Assembly: GCA_934276485.1 (NCBI GenBank)
Contig: CAKQTE010000083.1
Location: 1-64,000, forward strand
Reading direction: 5' to 3'
From: an uncultured Spirochaetales bacterium
GTDB taxonomy: Bacteria; Spirochaetota; Spirochaetia; Sphaerochaetales; Sphaerochaetaceae
Length of the DNA: 64,000 bases
Notes under the pieces: model-generated
Told to the model about the DNA's origin: nothing
The model's database searches: none
What the model saw: the letters and a program-made list of their open reading frames with translations, nothing else
Shown here: piece after piece, positions 33,930 through 43,196 of the stretch
How the letters are laid out: each line of letters begins with the position of its first letter
Position numbering within the stretch: the stretch's first letter is position 1
Made by a program: the position numbers and the translations under genes

Positions 33930-36299
33930 TTATTCTACAGATACAGTCCAAAGACCTTCACCGTTTTGCGTTGCCTTGAAACCTGTTGGAACAAATGCAG
34001 AAGGATCTGAATCAAAAGAACCGCCCTTAATTACAAGGTTATCATTTTTCTTTGATTCCAAAGTACCTTCAAAAGTGCCACCTGTGATAATGATTTTGGA
34101 GGTATCATTTGTACAATTATTTATAATAGGTCCAATGATTTTCCCACCAGAAATATTGATTACAGCCTTGATTTCAACATTGTCTTCTCTCTTGTTCATA
34201 TTTGAAGCATATATAGCAGCATAAGGGCTTTCAATTGTAACACCATCCTTGATGTTAATCTCACCACCAGTTGAATAAGCATATGCACCATATTTTTCTG
34301 AATAGAAATAACCACTATTAACATCTGTTTTACCATTATAGGATACAGTGATTGCATTAGGAGTCCAGGCAGTATCAGCTTGGTCAGTGGTTACTTTGAA
34401 ATTACAATTGTTAAAAGATGCCCATACACCAGCTGCTTCTACAGGAAGAGCTCCATCTGTTTCGATATCAACATTAGTAAAAAGTGCATTAACTTTGTCT
34501 GTTGTTGAATTATCAAAGTAAAATGCTTTCGTTCGTTTAGCAGGATCTTCATTGATACGCTTGATCTTGCAATTTTCAACTACAATATTTTCAACGTCCA
34601 AAGTAACAGTAGTGTACGTAATAATTGAATTCGAATCTACAACAACATTTTTGATTGTAATTGATGCTGTTTTAGTTTCAACTTCAGGATTTATATTTTC
34701 TATAACTCTGATGAAAGAACCTGAATCTGTTTTCCCAAGATACTTTCCACCATTTAAAGTTACAGAGACATTGTCCCCTGCAATATCAAGAATTCCATAG
34801 TTTTGATTTTCAGTAAGAGAGGTTTCTGGACTTACCCAAAAAGTACTACCTGTCTTGGTTCCATCAATTTCAACTTTAATATCATCTTTAACTACCTTGA
34901 AAGGACGAGCTTTTAGGCCTTCTGCCTGTGTTAAGTTGAATCCATTCAATCTAATTGCCAATGATTTGTTTATGTCGAAATGCTTAGTTACTTCAGAATC
35001 CTTTAGAAGAGTTAAATCAATTTCCAAGACTTCAGAATCTTCTAAGACCTTTGTTAAGGCTTCGCACATAGTCGAATAATAAACTTCATTAACAATAACT
35101 TCAGCAGAAGTTACATAAAACTCAGAGAAGTGAGTTGTCTTGAATGTTAATTTTCCAGTCTCACCATCATAAACAACATCTGTTGGCTGTTTGCCATCTC
35201 CAACATACTTAACATTAACTCCTGTTAATCCCTTTCCAATATATGTTGTAACTGTTACAGCTTCAGAGAACTCTATTACAGCTGCATCATCTACAGTAAG
35301 AGTTAAATCAAGTCCTCCGATTACTGCAGAAGTTTCATCAAAAATAGCTAAGTCACCTACAGTATCTGCTGAATATGCTTTGACTCCGAGCTTAGCTTTT
35401 GTTCCACTAACTATGCCTGCGGGAATCTCAACTGCTGTCTTTATCTCTTCTGCAGCTCCACCTTCAGGAGAAACAGGAGAGCTATTTACAGCAATGTTCG
35501 TAACTGTATCAGTCTTAATCTCTTGAGTAGCTGTTGCTGTTCCATCATTTGGGTTGAATGTCGTATTGCCTGTTATCTCATCCAATGAACCACCGATCTT
35601 TGTTGTAAGATTATCCCAAACATTGATATAGATTGCATTCTCACCATAAACCAGGGATTCATCTCTGTTTGTATACTTAACTGTTACTTTATAGGAGCCT
35701 GAAGTTACAGTTACTGTTCTTTCTGTTGAATCTGTTAGTGTTTTAACTACAGAACCATCATCAGCTTTGGATATGACAATGATTTCCTTATAGTTCTTTA
35801 TAGGCTGGTTGTTCTTATCTTTTAATTCGATAACACCCTTAGCTGGGAATTCAATAATGCCTTCTGATGTCATAAGAGCCTTAACAGTTACTGCAACATT
35901 ATTTACTTTATCAGCCTTGATCGTAGCAGTTGTCTTTCCTGTATAAGCAAGTTTTGTTGCATCTTTATCTACATATCCATAAAGAGTGAACTCCCAATCA
36001 CCTAGAGAGAAAGGTCCTACTTGGTTACTGAGCTTTCCATCATTTCCAATAAGCTCTTTTTCTGATGTTGCACCTGTCGATAATCCAACATCATCCTTCT
36101 TTACAGCCTCATATCTCCAATAAAGATCTGCAGGATTGAGTTCAGGATTAACCTTGTTCAAACCTCTTGCTACATTTTCTGCTGTAGCAAATCTAACAGA
36201 TGCTGTCCCTGCATCTTTTGACAAGTTATTGTCGCAAGATACAAACAATGTAGTCATGATCAAAGCTATCAAGATCATTGACAATACTACTCTCTTCAT
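33930..36299 (-). CDS. large surface lipoprotein with beta-helix-like C-terminus
   Basis: 789 residues. Signal peptide with lipobox LFVSC (Cys22), so a lipoprotein. Residues about 30-250 resemble repeated beta-sandwich segments (AYTGKTTATIKADKVNNVAV; then YKVTVKYTNR). Residues about 400-780 have many short N-x-T/V-x-V repeats (IKNVVVDSN, LDVENIVVENCKI), suggesting a right-handed beta-helix. GGGAG precedes the ATG. It is the third gene of an operon with another lipoprotein and a barrel protein, downstream of the G-tract promoter. Likely outer-leaflet exposed; ligand unknown. Confidence 0.75.
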   Translation of the reverse strand: MKRVVLSMILIALIMTTLFVSCDNNLSKDAGTASVRFATAENVARGLNKVNPELNPADLYWRYEAVKKDDVGLSTGATSEKELIGNDGKLSNQVGPFSLGDWEFTLYGYVDKDATKLAYTGKTTATIKADKVNNVAVTVKALMTSEGIIEFPAKGVIELKDKNNQPIKNYKEIIVISKADDGSVVKTLTDSTERTVTVTSGSYKVTVKYTNRDESLVYGENAIYINVWDNLTTKIGGSLDEITGNTTFNPNDGTATATQEIKTDTVTNIAVNSSPVSPEGGAAEEIKTAVEIPAGIVSGTKAKLGVKAYSADTVGDLAIFDETSAVIGGLDLTLTVDDAAVIEFSEAVTVTTYIGKGLTGVNVKYVGDGKQPTDVVYDGETGKLTFKTTHFSEFYVTSAEVIVNEVYYSTMCEALTKVLEDSEVLEIDLTLLKDSEVTKHFDINKSLAIRLNGFNLTQAEGLKARPFKVVKDDIKVEIDGTKTGSTFWVSPETSLTENQNYGILDIAGDNVSVTLNGGKYLGKTDSGSFIRVIENINPEVETKTASITIKNVVVDSNSIITYTTVTLDVENIVVENCKIKRINEDPAKRTKAFYFDNSTTDKVNALFTNVDIETDGALPVEAAGVWASFNNCNFKVTTDQADTAWTPNAITVSYNGKTDVNSGYFYSEKYGAYAYSTGGEINIKDGVTIESPYAAIYASNMNKREDNVEIKAVINISGGKIIGPIINNCTNDTSKIIITGGTFEGTLESKKNDNLVIKGGSFDSDPSAFVPTGFKATQNGEGLWTVSVE

Positions 36300-36327
36300 A
36301 TATTCGTCTCCCTTTTAATTATGCTTA

Positions 36328-37275
36328 TTAAGCTATTCTTATTGATTTAGACCAAACTCCATATTGGTTTCTAACTACGCACATTACTGTGTAAGTCAGC
36401 GTCTTATCACCTTCAAAATCAAATGTGGATTTATTCGCACCATAAACTATTTGGTTATTGACATACCACTCAATACTTGTGGCTTTGTATTCTTCTTTCT
36501 GTTTATCAACAAACTCAAAGCTGACAATCCACTTTGTGTCATCAGAGGCAGTCCCGTCTTCTTTAATCTCTCCATTTGGAGTTTGATCTTCATATCCGAT
36601 ATCAAAGCCGCCAGACGCGTTTCCCCCGGATCCTCCGCCATAGCCACAGATATCACAATGCTTGTTTGAGCCTGTTCCTACAAAAACATGAGGTTCTTTC
36701 TCTCCAAGAATTTGGTTACACACTGCGCATCCAAGCCAATGATAATCAGCATCTGTCAAATATGTGATTGTGTGTTTCTCATATATAGGTGTCACTATTG
36801 CATTGCTACTGGTTATTTGATCTCCGTCTTTGACCTCTTCATCTCCAGAAAACCATCCTTTGAAGTGGAACCCTTCTCTATTAGGCATAGATGAAGGCAA
36901 TGACCATACATGGTTTTCTGCAAGATTGGTAATGGTGATTCTTTCAAGGTTAATCGCATTTTGATAAAAAGATGTGTCAATTGCTGTATTTCCAGCGATT
37001 GATAGCCGCTTCAGGCTTTTTGCGTCTTCATCTCTTTCGTAGCCAAGGAACTTAACAACAGGAATCTTTCCATTGTCTGAATGAACAAAAGCAGGGATAT
37101 CAAGCTTAACTACATTTGCTCCTTCTAGAACAGAGACAAAGCATTCTCCTTCGTTTGCATAGAATTTCAGATATGGATAGATGTTTTGGTTTATTCCTCC
37201 ATCAAACATGGGCTGTGAACAGGAAAACAACAACAAAGCAGACAAAAACATAATTATGACATTTCTTATCTTCAT
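36328..37275 (-). CDS. lipoprotein with Listeria-Bacteroides repeat and Cys-pair segment
   Basis: 315 residues from ATG 37275, set by AGGAGG six bases upstream and the signal peptide MKIRNVIIMFLSALLLFSC (lipobox Cys19). A leucine-rich-repeat-like stretch (LKRLSIAGNTAIDTSF, then INLERITITN) is followed by a List_Bact repeat (FHFKGWFSGDEEVKDGD). Then comes GCAVC...HCDIC, two C-x-x-C pairs typical of gut bacterial surface proteins, and a Gly-rich linker. The C-terminus resembles a PKD/Ig-like domain. Second gene of the surface operon. Confidence 0.75.
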   Translation of the reverse strand: MKIRNVIIMFLSALLLFSCSQPMFDGGINQNIYPYLKFYANEGECFVSVLEGANVVKLDIPAFVHSDNGKIPVVKFLGYERDEDAKSLKRLSIAGNTAIDTSFYQNAINLERITITNLAENHVWSLPSSMPNREGFHFKGWFSGDEEVKDGDQITSSNAIVTPIYEKHTITYLTDADYHWLGCAVCNQILGEKEPHVFVGTGSNKHCDICGYGGGSGGNASGGFDIGYEDQTPNGEIKEDGTASDDTKWIVSFEFVDKQKEEYKATSIEWYVNNQIVYGANKSTFDFEGDKTLTYTVMCVVRNQYGVWSKSIRIA

Positions 37276-37285
37276 CGCAATCCTC

Positions 37286-38104
37286 CTACAATCTCTTCTC
37301 GATTGAGAAGGTAATGCCATCCAATAAATAGCTCATGCTTCTGTAGAGTCTGTCACTGCTATGGTTGTATGCAAAGGAACAACCTGTTGATAGACTTAAC
37401 GCAAAAGAATCGGAAGCTATAAAGTCAAATCCAAAGCCAGCACCTAGAATTGGTGCAATAGAATACTTTTGGGCATTCAGGCTAAACAGAGCTCCTGCAT
37501 CAATGCCTGTTTTAAAAGCGACACTTTCTGTAATTGGAATATGATAGTTTACGCCTATCTTTACAATTTGATTGGTAACCATGAATGCATCAGGTAAAAC
37601 CGTTTCCTTCTTGTTTAAAAGAAAAACCTTGTATCCTAGATTGAATTCAAGGTTATTGGTTTTTAGGTATCCAACATCCGCACATATACCAATTCCTGGC
37701 TGAGTTACCGTCAGATATTTTGCATTCTCGATGTCATGACCATTATAAAAATCATAGAGTCCAAAGCCTGCTGCTGATAATCCGAACCGAAGAACATACT
37801 GTTTTGGCTTTGGAAGCATAAATGTTCTGGAAACTATATCAGACCAAACATCGCCATCATATGTGCACGCAATATCTATGGAGTATGTTGTATTTGATCT
37901 GAAATCAGGAACAACGACTGAGGTAATATCCTTATCAACTACAGTCCAATCTGCAGAACTATCTAGTCGATAACAAAAACTGGAGACTTGTTCATTTGGA
38001 CTTTTCCATGTCCACATCAATGAACTTGCAAAAAGCCCCGCATTTACGCATAGCAAAAATAATATGATAGACAATAAGGGTTTCTTCAAAGACACAGAAT
38101 CCAT
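37286..38104 (-). CDS. outer-membrane beta-barrel protein
   Basis: 272 residues from ATG 38104, where an AGGAG lies very close upstream and the protein begins with a signal peptide (LLSIILFLLCVNAGLFA). After an N-terminal fibronectin-like 90 residues, residues about 110-272 alternate aromatic/hydrophobic strands (VLRFGLSAAGFGLYDFYNG ... ALSLSTGCSFAYN), as in an 8-stranded barrel. First gene of the operon with two lipoproteins and located just downstream of the G-tract promoter, so it is the prime candidate for variable expression. Confidence 0.7.
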   Translation of the reverse strand: MDSVSLKKPLLSIILFLLCVNAGLFASSLMWTWKSPNEQVSSFCYRLDSSADWTVVDKDITSVVVPDFRSNTTYSIDIACTYDGDVWSDIVSRTFMLPKPKQYVLRFGLSAAGFGLYDFYNGHDIENAKYLTVTQPGIGICADVGYLKTNNLEFNLGYKVFLLNKKETVLPDAFMVTNQIVKIGVNYHIPITESVAFKTGIDAGALFSLNAQKYSIAPILGAGFGFDFIASDSFALSLSTGCSFAYNHSSDRLYRSMSYLLDGITFSIEKRL

Positions 38105-38139
38105 AGCTCCTTTCTGCCAAAGCATAACTTGCCATTAAT

Positions 38140-38171
38140 ACTGTACCCCCCCCCCCAGCACTTATTGTCAA
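38140..38171 (-). promoter_or_regulatory. surface-operon promoter with an 11-G spacer tract
   Basis: Minus strand: a perfect -35 TTGACA (38166-38171), then a 20-bp spacer containing eleven consecutive Gs (38146-38156), then TACAGT (38140-38145) as -10, and 36 bases to the ATG at 38104. Optimal spacing of 17 would need eight Gs, so tract length should tune promoter strength. Compare the poly-G tracts reported upstream of Treponema pallidum tpr genes. Confidence 0.6.
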
Positions 38172-38402
38172 GATAAATTATTTCTTTATATTATGAGTAA
38201 TTATATAAATTGAAAGTATTAATTTTAAACCCACTGATTTAGTATCCAAATGACATCGTAGAGGTAAGCGATGAGATATCGAAATGGTGCTAAATGCCCT
38301 TTCTTTATATATCGATGACAAGTGACATTCTTGTGTAATCGAATTTCCAACTAATAATACTCTTGTTCATTAGAAGTAGTGGTGTGAGCCTAGTTATCCA
38401 AA

Positions 38403-40033
38403 TTAAAAAGACTTGTTCTTTTCTGTTTCAAAAGAAGCTCCAAAAAGATTCTTGATTACTCCAGGAGAAGAATTTATGTATGGCACTGCGTCAAAACGTC
38501 CTTCTAGATAACATTTTTCAGCATCCATGTTTTCCCTAAAGTCCTTGAAATCAAATAATGAATAGAGTTCTGTTGAACCATCCTCTTTCTTGTTGGTAAA
38601 CAGGATTTGATTCCTTCTCAATCTCTTGATATTCATTAAGTTTGTATTATGGCTTGTGAAAAGAAACTGTGCAGTCTTAGATGCATTGACGATATCCAAA
38701 ATGAATTCTGCCAATTCTGTGTGCAAACTTGCATCGAATTCATCAAGAATGAGCGTTTTTCCATTTTTGCAGACATCAAGTAGTATCAATAGAAGATTGA
38801 ATATCTGTATGGTTCCAGCAGATTCCTCTCCCTCAAGATGGAATGAAATATCAGGATCCCTCCTATGTGTTGTATAAAAAATAATCACATCAACATATTC
38901 GCTGGCTGTATTGCTTCCACTGAGTGTGATTTGAGGTTGAACTACATACATTGGAGTTTTTTCAATTCTAACGTTTATACCTACAATATCACTATCTGCC
39001 ATTTTCAATGCTTGAAGAATCAATTCCTTGTTTTGATTGAATAATTCAACTGCATACCTACCAGATAACTGAGGCAAGCCTATATAGAGCTCAGTTCTAA
39101 AGAAATTATAAATTTTCTTTGCAACATCTCTATCCATCTGGCTAGCTCTACTAACAAACAGAGTGTTCTTGCCAGTACTTTGAGCAACATCCATAGGTTT
39201 TATCAATAGGCCTTCTCTAAAGCTATAAATATTTGCTTTCGTGTTTCCCTCATGCTCATTACGATTGACGCACTCCAACGGCTAAAGCCTGTTGGATTCT
39301 GGCCCTACAAGCGATAAATGCACCGTAGTGGCGTCTTACTTCATCTTGGACCGCTGAGGCCCGTCCAGCCTCAGTATTTATAAGTAGTCTAAACTACTGA
39401 TAAACAATATTAAGCAATCTTAAATTGTTCTTAAGCTAATTTATCACTGATTTTCAATAACAGATCCTTGTCTTTTCTTTATGTTCTAATTTTATCATAT
39501 ATAATAATTTAAGTCCAATGAAATCGTCTTGAAAAATAGAAAAAAAATACAGATTCAGAGCCTCTCATCCCACATCTGAGCCCCGGGGCTTTCTCGGCTA
39601 GATATCGTAAATATCTTTACTTTTCGTTTTCCTGGGTAGTAATAAAGTTCTTCTGTAATAATTTCATTTCTATTGAAGGTAAACGAATACTCATACTCTA
39701 TGCCATCTGTTATGAAATCTATGAAAAAGGAGCTAGGCTTAGCAGAATATCCGTCAAATTTGAATGGAACAAAATTAAACTGTACTCCCTCGTTATATAG
39801 GTGGGATTCAAGAACGATGCGAGCACAACTTGCAACTGTTTTTAAGATACTGGATTTTCCAGAAGCATTTGGCCCCAATAGACCTTGAATTTTCAGTAGA
39901 GTTTCATCTTTTACCCTAAAGACGTTATCACAGAGTTTTTTGCTCCTACTGTATTGATTAGTCCTGCTTTGAAATCAATACAAACTTCATCTTTTATGGA
40001 AAAGAAGTTACTAACCCTCATTTCTAACAGCAT
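38403..40033 (-). pseudogene. AAA ATPase gene (RloA/COG1106-like) interrupted by an IS-like element and a frameshift
   Basis: With the 342-bp insertion (39265-39606) removed and one base added in the A6 run at 39936-39941, a continuous protein of about 429 residues is read. It starts MLLEMRVSNFF (ATG 40033, GAGGTG upstream), with Walker A LGPNASGKSS, the rejoined segment KVKIFTRNEHEGN, Walker B TLILDEFDASLH and TSHNTNLM near the C-terminus. The family is often linked to phage defence. The frameshift lies at A-AAA-AAC, a canonical -1 slippery heptamer, so programmed frameshifting cannot be ruled out for that break, but the insertion still separates the halves. Confidence 0.8.
39265..39606 (-). 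mobile_element. 342-bp non-autonomous IS200/IS605-like insertion
   Basis: Left end follows TTAC (39607-39610) and right end closes with TCAA (39268-39265, minus strand), the target and right cleavage tetranucleotides known for IS608-type elements. Beside the right end is a hairpin CCAACGGC-TAAA-GCC-T-GTTGG (39275-39295), beside the left end the 12-bp palindrome AGCCCCGGGGCT (39579-39590). There is no TSD and no ORF. Clean removal rejoins the host ORF in frame. A further perfect stem CTGAGGC/GCCTCAG (39354-39374) and a GC-rich right third suggest a retained structured RNA, possibly a TnpB-type omegaRNA scaffold. Confidence 0.72.
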
Positions 40034-40100
40034 AAACACCTCTTATCTGTAAGTTCACTACAAATTTTAGGGTTATGTCAGATTTTTATCGAATATAATT

Positions 40101-40130
40101 GGAAAAATATAACCTCTCCGAAGAGAGGCC
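40101..40130 (-). terminator. ddc terminator
   Basis: Minus strand CCTCTC-TTCG-GAGAGG with a UUCG tetraloop, followed by TTATATTTTT. Confidence 0.8.
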
Positions 40131-40134
40131 ATGA

Positions 40135-41577
40135 TCATAGCGTATTTGCAACACAAAGAATTTGAGATATCAATGAATCGATTTTCTCTCTCTTGAGTCT
40201 AGGATTGAGAAGCGTGAACTTAAGCATTGTCTTTCCATCCTTTACAGTCTGACCGATGACAATACCCTTCTCCAATAGATTTCGTCTGATCTTCTTATTC
40301 AAATCATCAGAGCCATTAAGTCTAAAGACAACACTGGAAATCTCAGGCTTCACAGCAACTTCGAACTTGTCATTTAGATTGATCTTCTCATAAAAGTATT
40401 GAGCATTTTCAACTGCAGTATCTATGATCTTTGCGTATCCATTCATTCCTCGAGTTCTGAATGCCATATACACTTTCAAAGCATCGAAGCGTCTTGTTGT
40501 TTGCAAGCTCTTTCCTACAAGGTTTATATAGCCATCCTCTTCATCTTCTTCCCTGTTTAGGTAATCAGCATGAAGCTCAAAGCATTCGAGACTATGCTTG
40601 TTCTTAACTAGCACTGCAGAGCATGAAATAGGTAGAAGGAACATCTTATGGAAATCAACAGTGATAGAATCGCATAGAGATAAGTCTCCCATTCTTGATC
40701 TATATTTATCACTCAGAATCAAACCAGAGCCATATGCTGCATCTGCATGCAAGAACATTCCTGCATTATCACAGATCTTCCTCATAGCACAAACATCATC
40801 AATTGAGCCAAAATCTGTCGTTCCAATTGTTGCAACAGAAACAAATGGCATCAAACCTGCTGCTATATCTTCCTCTACTATGCGCTTGAAAGCTGCAATA
40901 TCAATTCTACAAGAATCATCAACAGGAAGCTTTACAACGCTATCATAGCCAAGACCCAAGAGGTGACAACTCTTCTCCATTGAAAAGTGTGATATCTCGG
41001 ATGTGTAGAGTCTTAGTTTTCCATACCAAGAAGGAAGACCTTTCTTCTTTACATCCCAACCTTTATTCATGCAATACATATCTCTATGAGCTGTTATTGC
41101 AGATAGATTCGATTGGCTTCCACCGCTTGTGAATACTCCATCGGATGATTCATCATATCCAAAGAGCTTACATAAGGCGTGCACTACGTTCTCTTCAATC
41201 TCTGTTGCACTAGGACCTTGATCCCAGCTATCCATTGAATCATTGAAGGAAGCAATGATCAGCTCTGCAGCAATTGATTCAATTAAAGCTGGAGAATGTA
41301 GATGAGGCATGTAATCTGTAGACCAAGTTCTCAACAGGTGTGGAAGAACAAGTTCCTTAACTTCCTCAAGTACTGCATCAAAACCAAGTCCCTCATCAAC
41401 AAGAATGGACTTTGAATTGATTTTATCTCTCAGCTCATATGGATTGATACCAGAAAAGGCACTCTCATCGGAAAACGATGATAGTATTGATTCTACGGTT
41501 TTATCGATTATTGCCTTATAAGCATCTCTGTCAGCTTCATCATTAGATAGCAATAGATTATGCTCTAACACTAGCAT
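40135..41577 (-). CDS. ddc: PLP-dependent decarboxylase, probably L-2,4-diaminobutyrate decarboxylase
   Basis: 480-residue group II decarboxylase. TSGGSQSNL near the N-terminal third, HADAAYGSG for the cofactor aspartate, and SITVDFHKMFLLP with the PLP lysine. It overlaps the upstream diaminobutyrate aminotransferase gene by 20 bases, which points to 2,4-diaminobutyrate as substrate and 1,3-diaminopropane as product. Glutamate or tyrosine decarboxylase is less likely given the partner. Confidence 0.85.
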   Translation of the reverse strand: MLVLEHNLLLSNDEADRDAYKAIIDKTVESILSSFSDESAFSGINPYELRDKINSKSILVDEGLGFDAVLEEVKELVLPHLLRTWSTDYMPHLHSPALIESIAAELIIASFNDSMDSWDQGPSATEIEENVVHALCKLFGYDESSDGVFTSGGSQSNLSAITAHRDMYCMNKGWDVKKKGLPSWYGKLRLYTSEISHFSMEKSCHLLGLGYDSVVKLPVDDSCRIDIAAFKRIVEEDIAAGLMPFVSVATIGTTDFGSIDDVCAMRKICDNAGMFLHADAAYGSGLILSDKYRSRMGDLSLCDSITVDFHKMFLLPISCSAVLVKNKHSLECFELHADYLNREEDEEDGYINLVGKSLQTTRRFDALKVYMAFRTRGMNGYAKIIDTAVENAQYFYEKINLNDKFEVAVKPEISSVVFRLNGSDDLNKKIRRNLLEKGIVIGQTVKDGKTMLKFTLLNPRLKREKIDSLISQILCVANTL

Positions 41578-42910
41578 CTACCTCTTTGACAACACGAGTG
41601 AAAGTATCAAGCATGATAGCAATCTCTTCATCTGTTACATTGAGAGCACATAGGCATCTCATTACAGAGCCATTTCTACCACCCTTCTCCATAACAAGCT
41701 TGTTTTCAAAGCACATGTGCTGAATCTTTGCAGCAATCTCTCCAGATGGCTCAGGTCTTCCCATGATATCTTTCTTGCCATTTGGATCAATGAACTCAAC
41801 GCCTAGCATCAAGCCTTTGCCTCTAACATCTCCGATGATGGAAACTTCCTTCTGCAGATCAATTAGTGCAGACTCAATAACATGCCCCTTTCTAACAACC
41901 TCTGCAAGGAATTCAGGCTTCTTGATTCTTTCAATGACAACGCTTCCTGCTGCCATAGCAAGCTGGTTGCCTCTGAAAGTACCTGCATGAGCACCTGCTG
42001 TCCAAGCATCAAGCTTCTTGTTGTAGATTACGACGCTCATTGGCTGAGATCCACCAATTGCTTTTGATGACAAGATTACATCTGGAACGATACCTGCATA
42101 TTCAAAAGCAAATACACGACCAGAGCGGCCCATTCCACATTGGATTTCATCAACAATCATTGGAATATCAAGCTCTTCAGTGACTCTTCTTACGGTCTGC
42201 AAGAACTTAACTGGAGCTGGAATTACACCACCTTCGCCCTGAATTGGTTCAATAATTACAGCAGCTGGCTTTACAACTCCACTCTCTGGATCTTTCAACA
42301 TTCTCTCAAAATATGCGCAGCAAGCATCAACTCCAGCCTCTCCCCCAAGTCCAAATGGACAGCGATAAGAATAAGGATATGGCATGAAATAAACACCAGG
42401 CATAAGATTCTGGACATTGTTCTTAGCATTGTGATTGCCAGTGAGAGCCAAAGCTCCATGTCCCATTCCATGGTAGCCACCAGAGAAAGCAATGACATTG
42501 CCTCTCTTTGTTGCAGTCTTACATAGCTTGATAGCTGCATCAACTGCATCTGTTCCTGATGGAGAACAGAACTGAATCTTTGCCTTTTCCTTCAATCCTT
42601 CTGGAAGAATTGAAAAGATTTCTTCTACAAACTTATCTTTTGTAGGAGTTGTAAGATCCAAAGTATGTAAAGGCGCAGAAGAAGAAATCAGATCGATCAT
42701 TGCCCTATTTACTTCATCATCATTGTGTCCAAGTGCAAGTGTGCCTGCACCACATAGAAAGTCAAGGTACCTGTTTCCCTCAACATCCTCAATCCAGCTT
42801 CCCTTAGCCTTGTTTAGCGCAAATGGGAATTTTCTTGGGTAGCTTCTAGCAGAAGACTCAAAGTCATTCTGACGATCTGTGAAGTACTGATTTGACATGA
42901 TTTTGTCCAT
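41558..42910 (-). CDS. dat: diaminobutyrate-2-oxoglutarate aminotransferase
   Basis: 450-residue class III aminotransferase. DFLCGAGTLALGHND, FCSPSGTDAVDAAIKL, VDEIQCGMGRSG, and the PLP lysine in LSSKAIGGSQPMS match Dat/EctB enzymes that make L-2,4-diaminobutyrate from aspartate semialdehyde and glutamate. With ddc it forms the 1,3-diaminopropane route that feeds norspermidine. AAGGAAAG lies upstream. No carboxynorspermidine genes are nearby; no ectA/ectC, so ectoine is not the product. Confidence 0.9.
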   Translation of the reverse strand: MDKIMSNQYFTDRQNDFESSARSYPRKFPFALNKAKGSWIEDVEGNRYLDFLCGAGTLALGHNDDEVNRAMIDLISSSAPLHTLDLTTPTKDKFVEEIFSILPEGLKEKAKIQFCSPSGTDAVDAAIKLCKTATKRGNVIAFSGGYHGMGHGALALTGNHNAKNNVQNLMPGVYFMPYPYSYRCPFGLGGEAGVDACCAYFERMLKDPESGVVKPAAVIIEPIQGEGGVIPAPVKFLQTVRRVTEELDIPMIVDEIQCGMGRSGRVFAFEYAGIVPDVILSSKAIGGSQPMSVVIYNKKLDAWTAGAHAGTFRGNQLAMAAGSVVIERIKKPEFLAEVVRKGHVIESALIDLQKEVSIIGDVRGKGLMLGVEFIDPNGKKDIMGRPEPSGEIAAKIQHMCFENKLVMEKGGRNGSVMRCLCALNVTDEEIAIMLDTFTRVVKEVDASVRA

Positions 42911-43196
42911 TTCTGTTCTTCTTTCCTTTTACTCCATAATATCAATCTGGCAAAGCCAGCCTTTGGTTATGCACCAAGTTTGCACATTATTAGAAATGCC
43001 AAGAAATGATAGCAAGTTTTTGCCTTTTGGGTGAATAGAATAAGACAACATTTTTCTCAGAACATTGATTAATTACCTATCTTTTGTATATGAATCATGC
43101 ATATAATTCTCGAACAATCTTCATCAAATGTTCATTTTCAAATTCATAAAATATGCTTTAGAGTTTAAATATAAGAAAACAAAAAGGAGAAGCCGA

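Noticed and set aside
33930..36299. CRISPR or tandem DNA repeats inside the large lipoprotein gene
   Set aside because: The repetition is at the level of short protein motifs; no regularly spaced identical DNA repeats were seen. No CRISPR array is present in the window.
38146..38156. C/G homopolymer as an assembly artefact only
   Set aside because: Homopolymer length may be miscalled, but its position between a perfect -35 and a plausible -10 of a surface operon is informative whatever the exact count, so it was kept as a finding.
41558..42910. Ectoine biosynthesis (ectB)
   Set aside because: The aminotransferase matches Dat/EctB, but its partner is a decarboxylase and no ectA or ectC is adjacent.
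42911..43196. Additional small gene upstream of the small lipoprotein
   Set aside because: Only short, unsupported ORFs; the in-frame extension of the lipoprotein lacks a ribosome-binding site and would bury the signal peptide.
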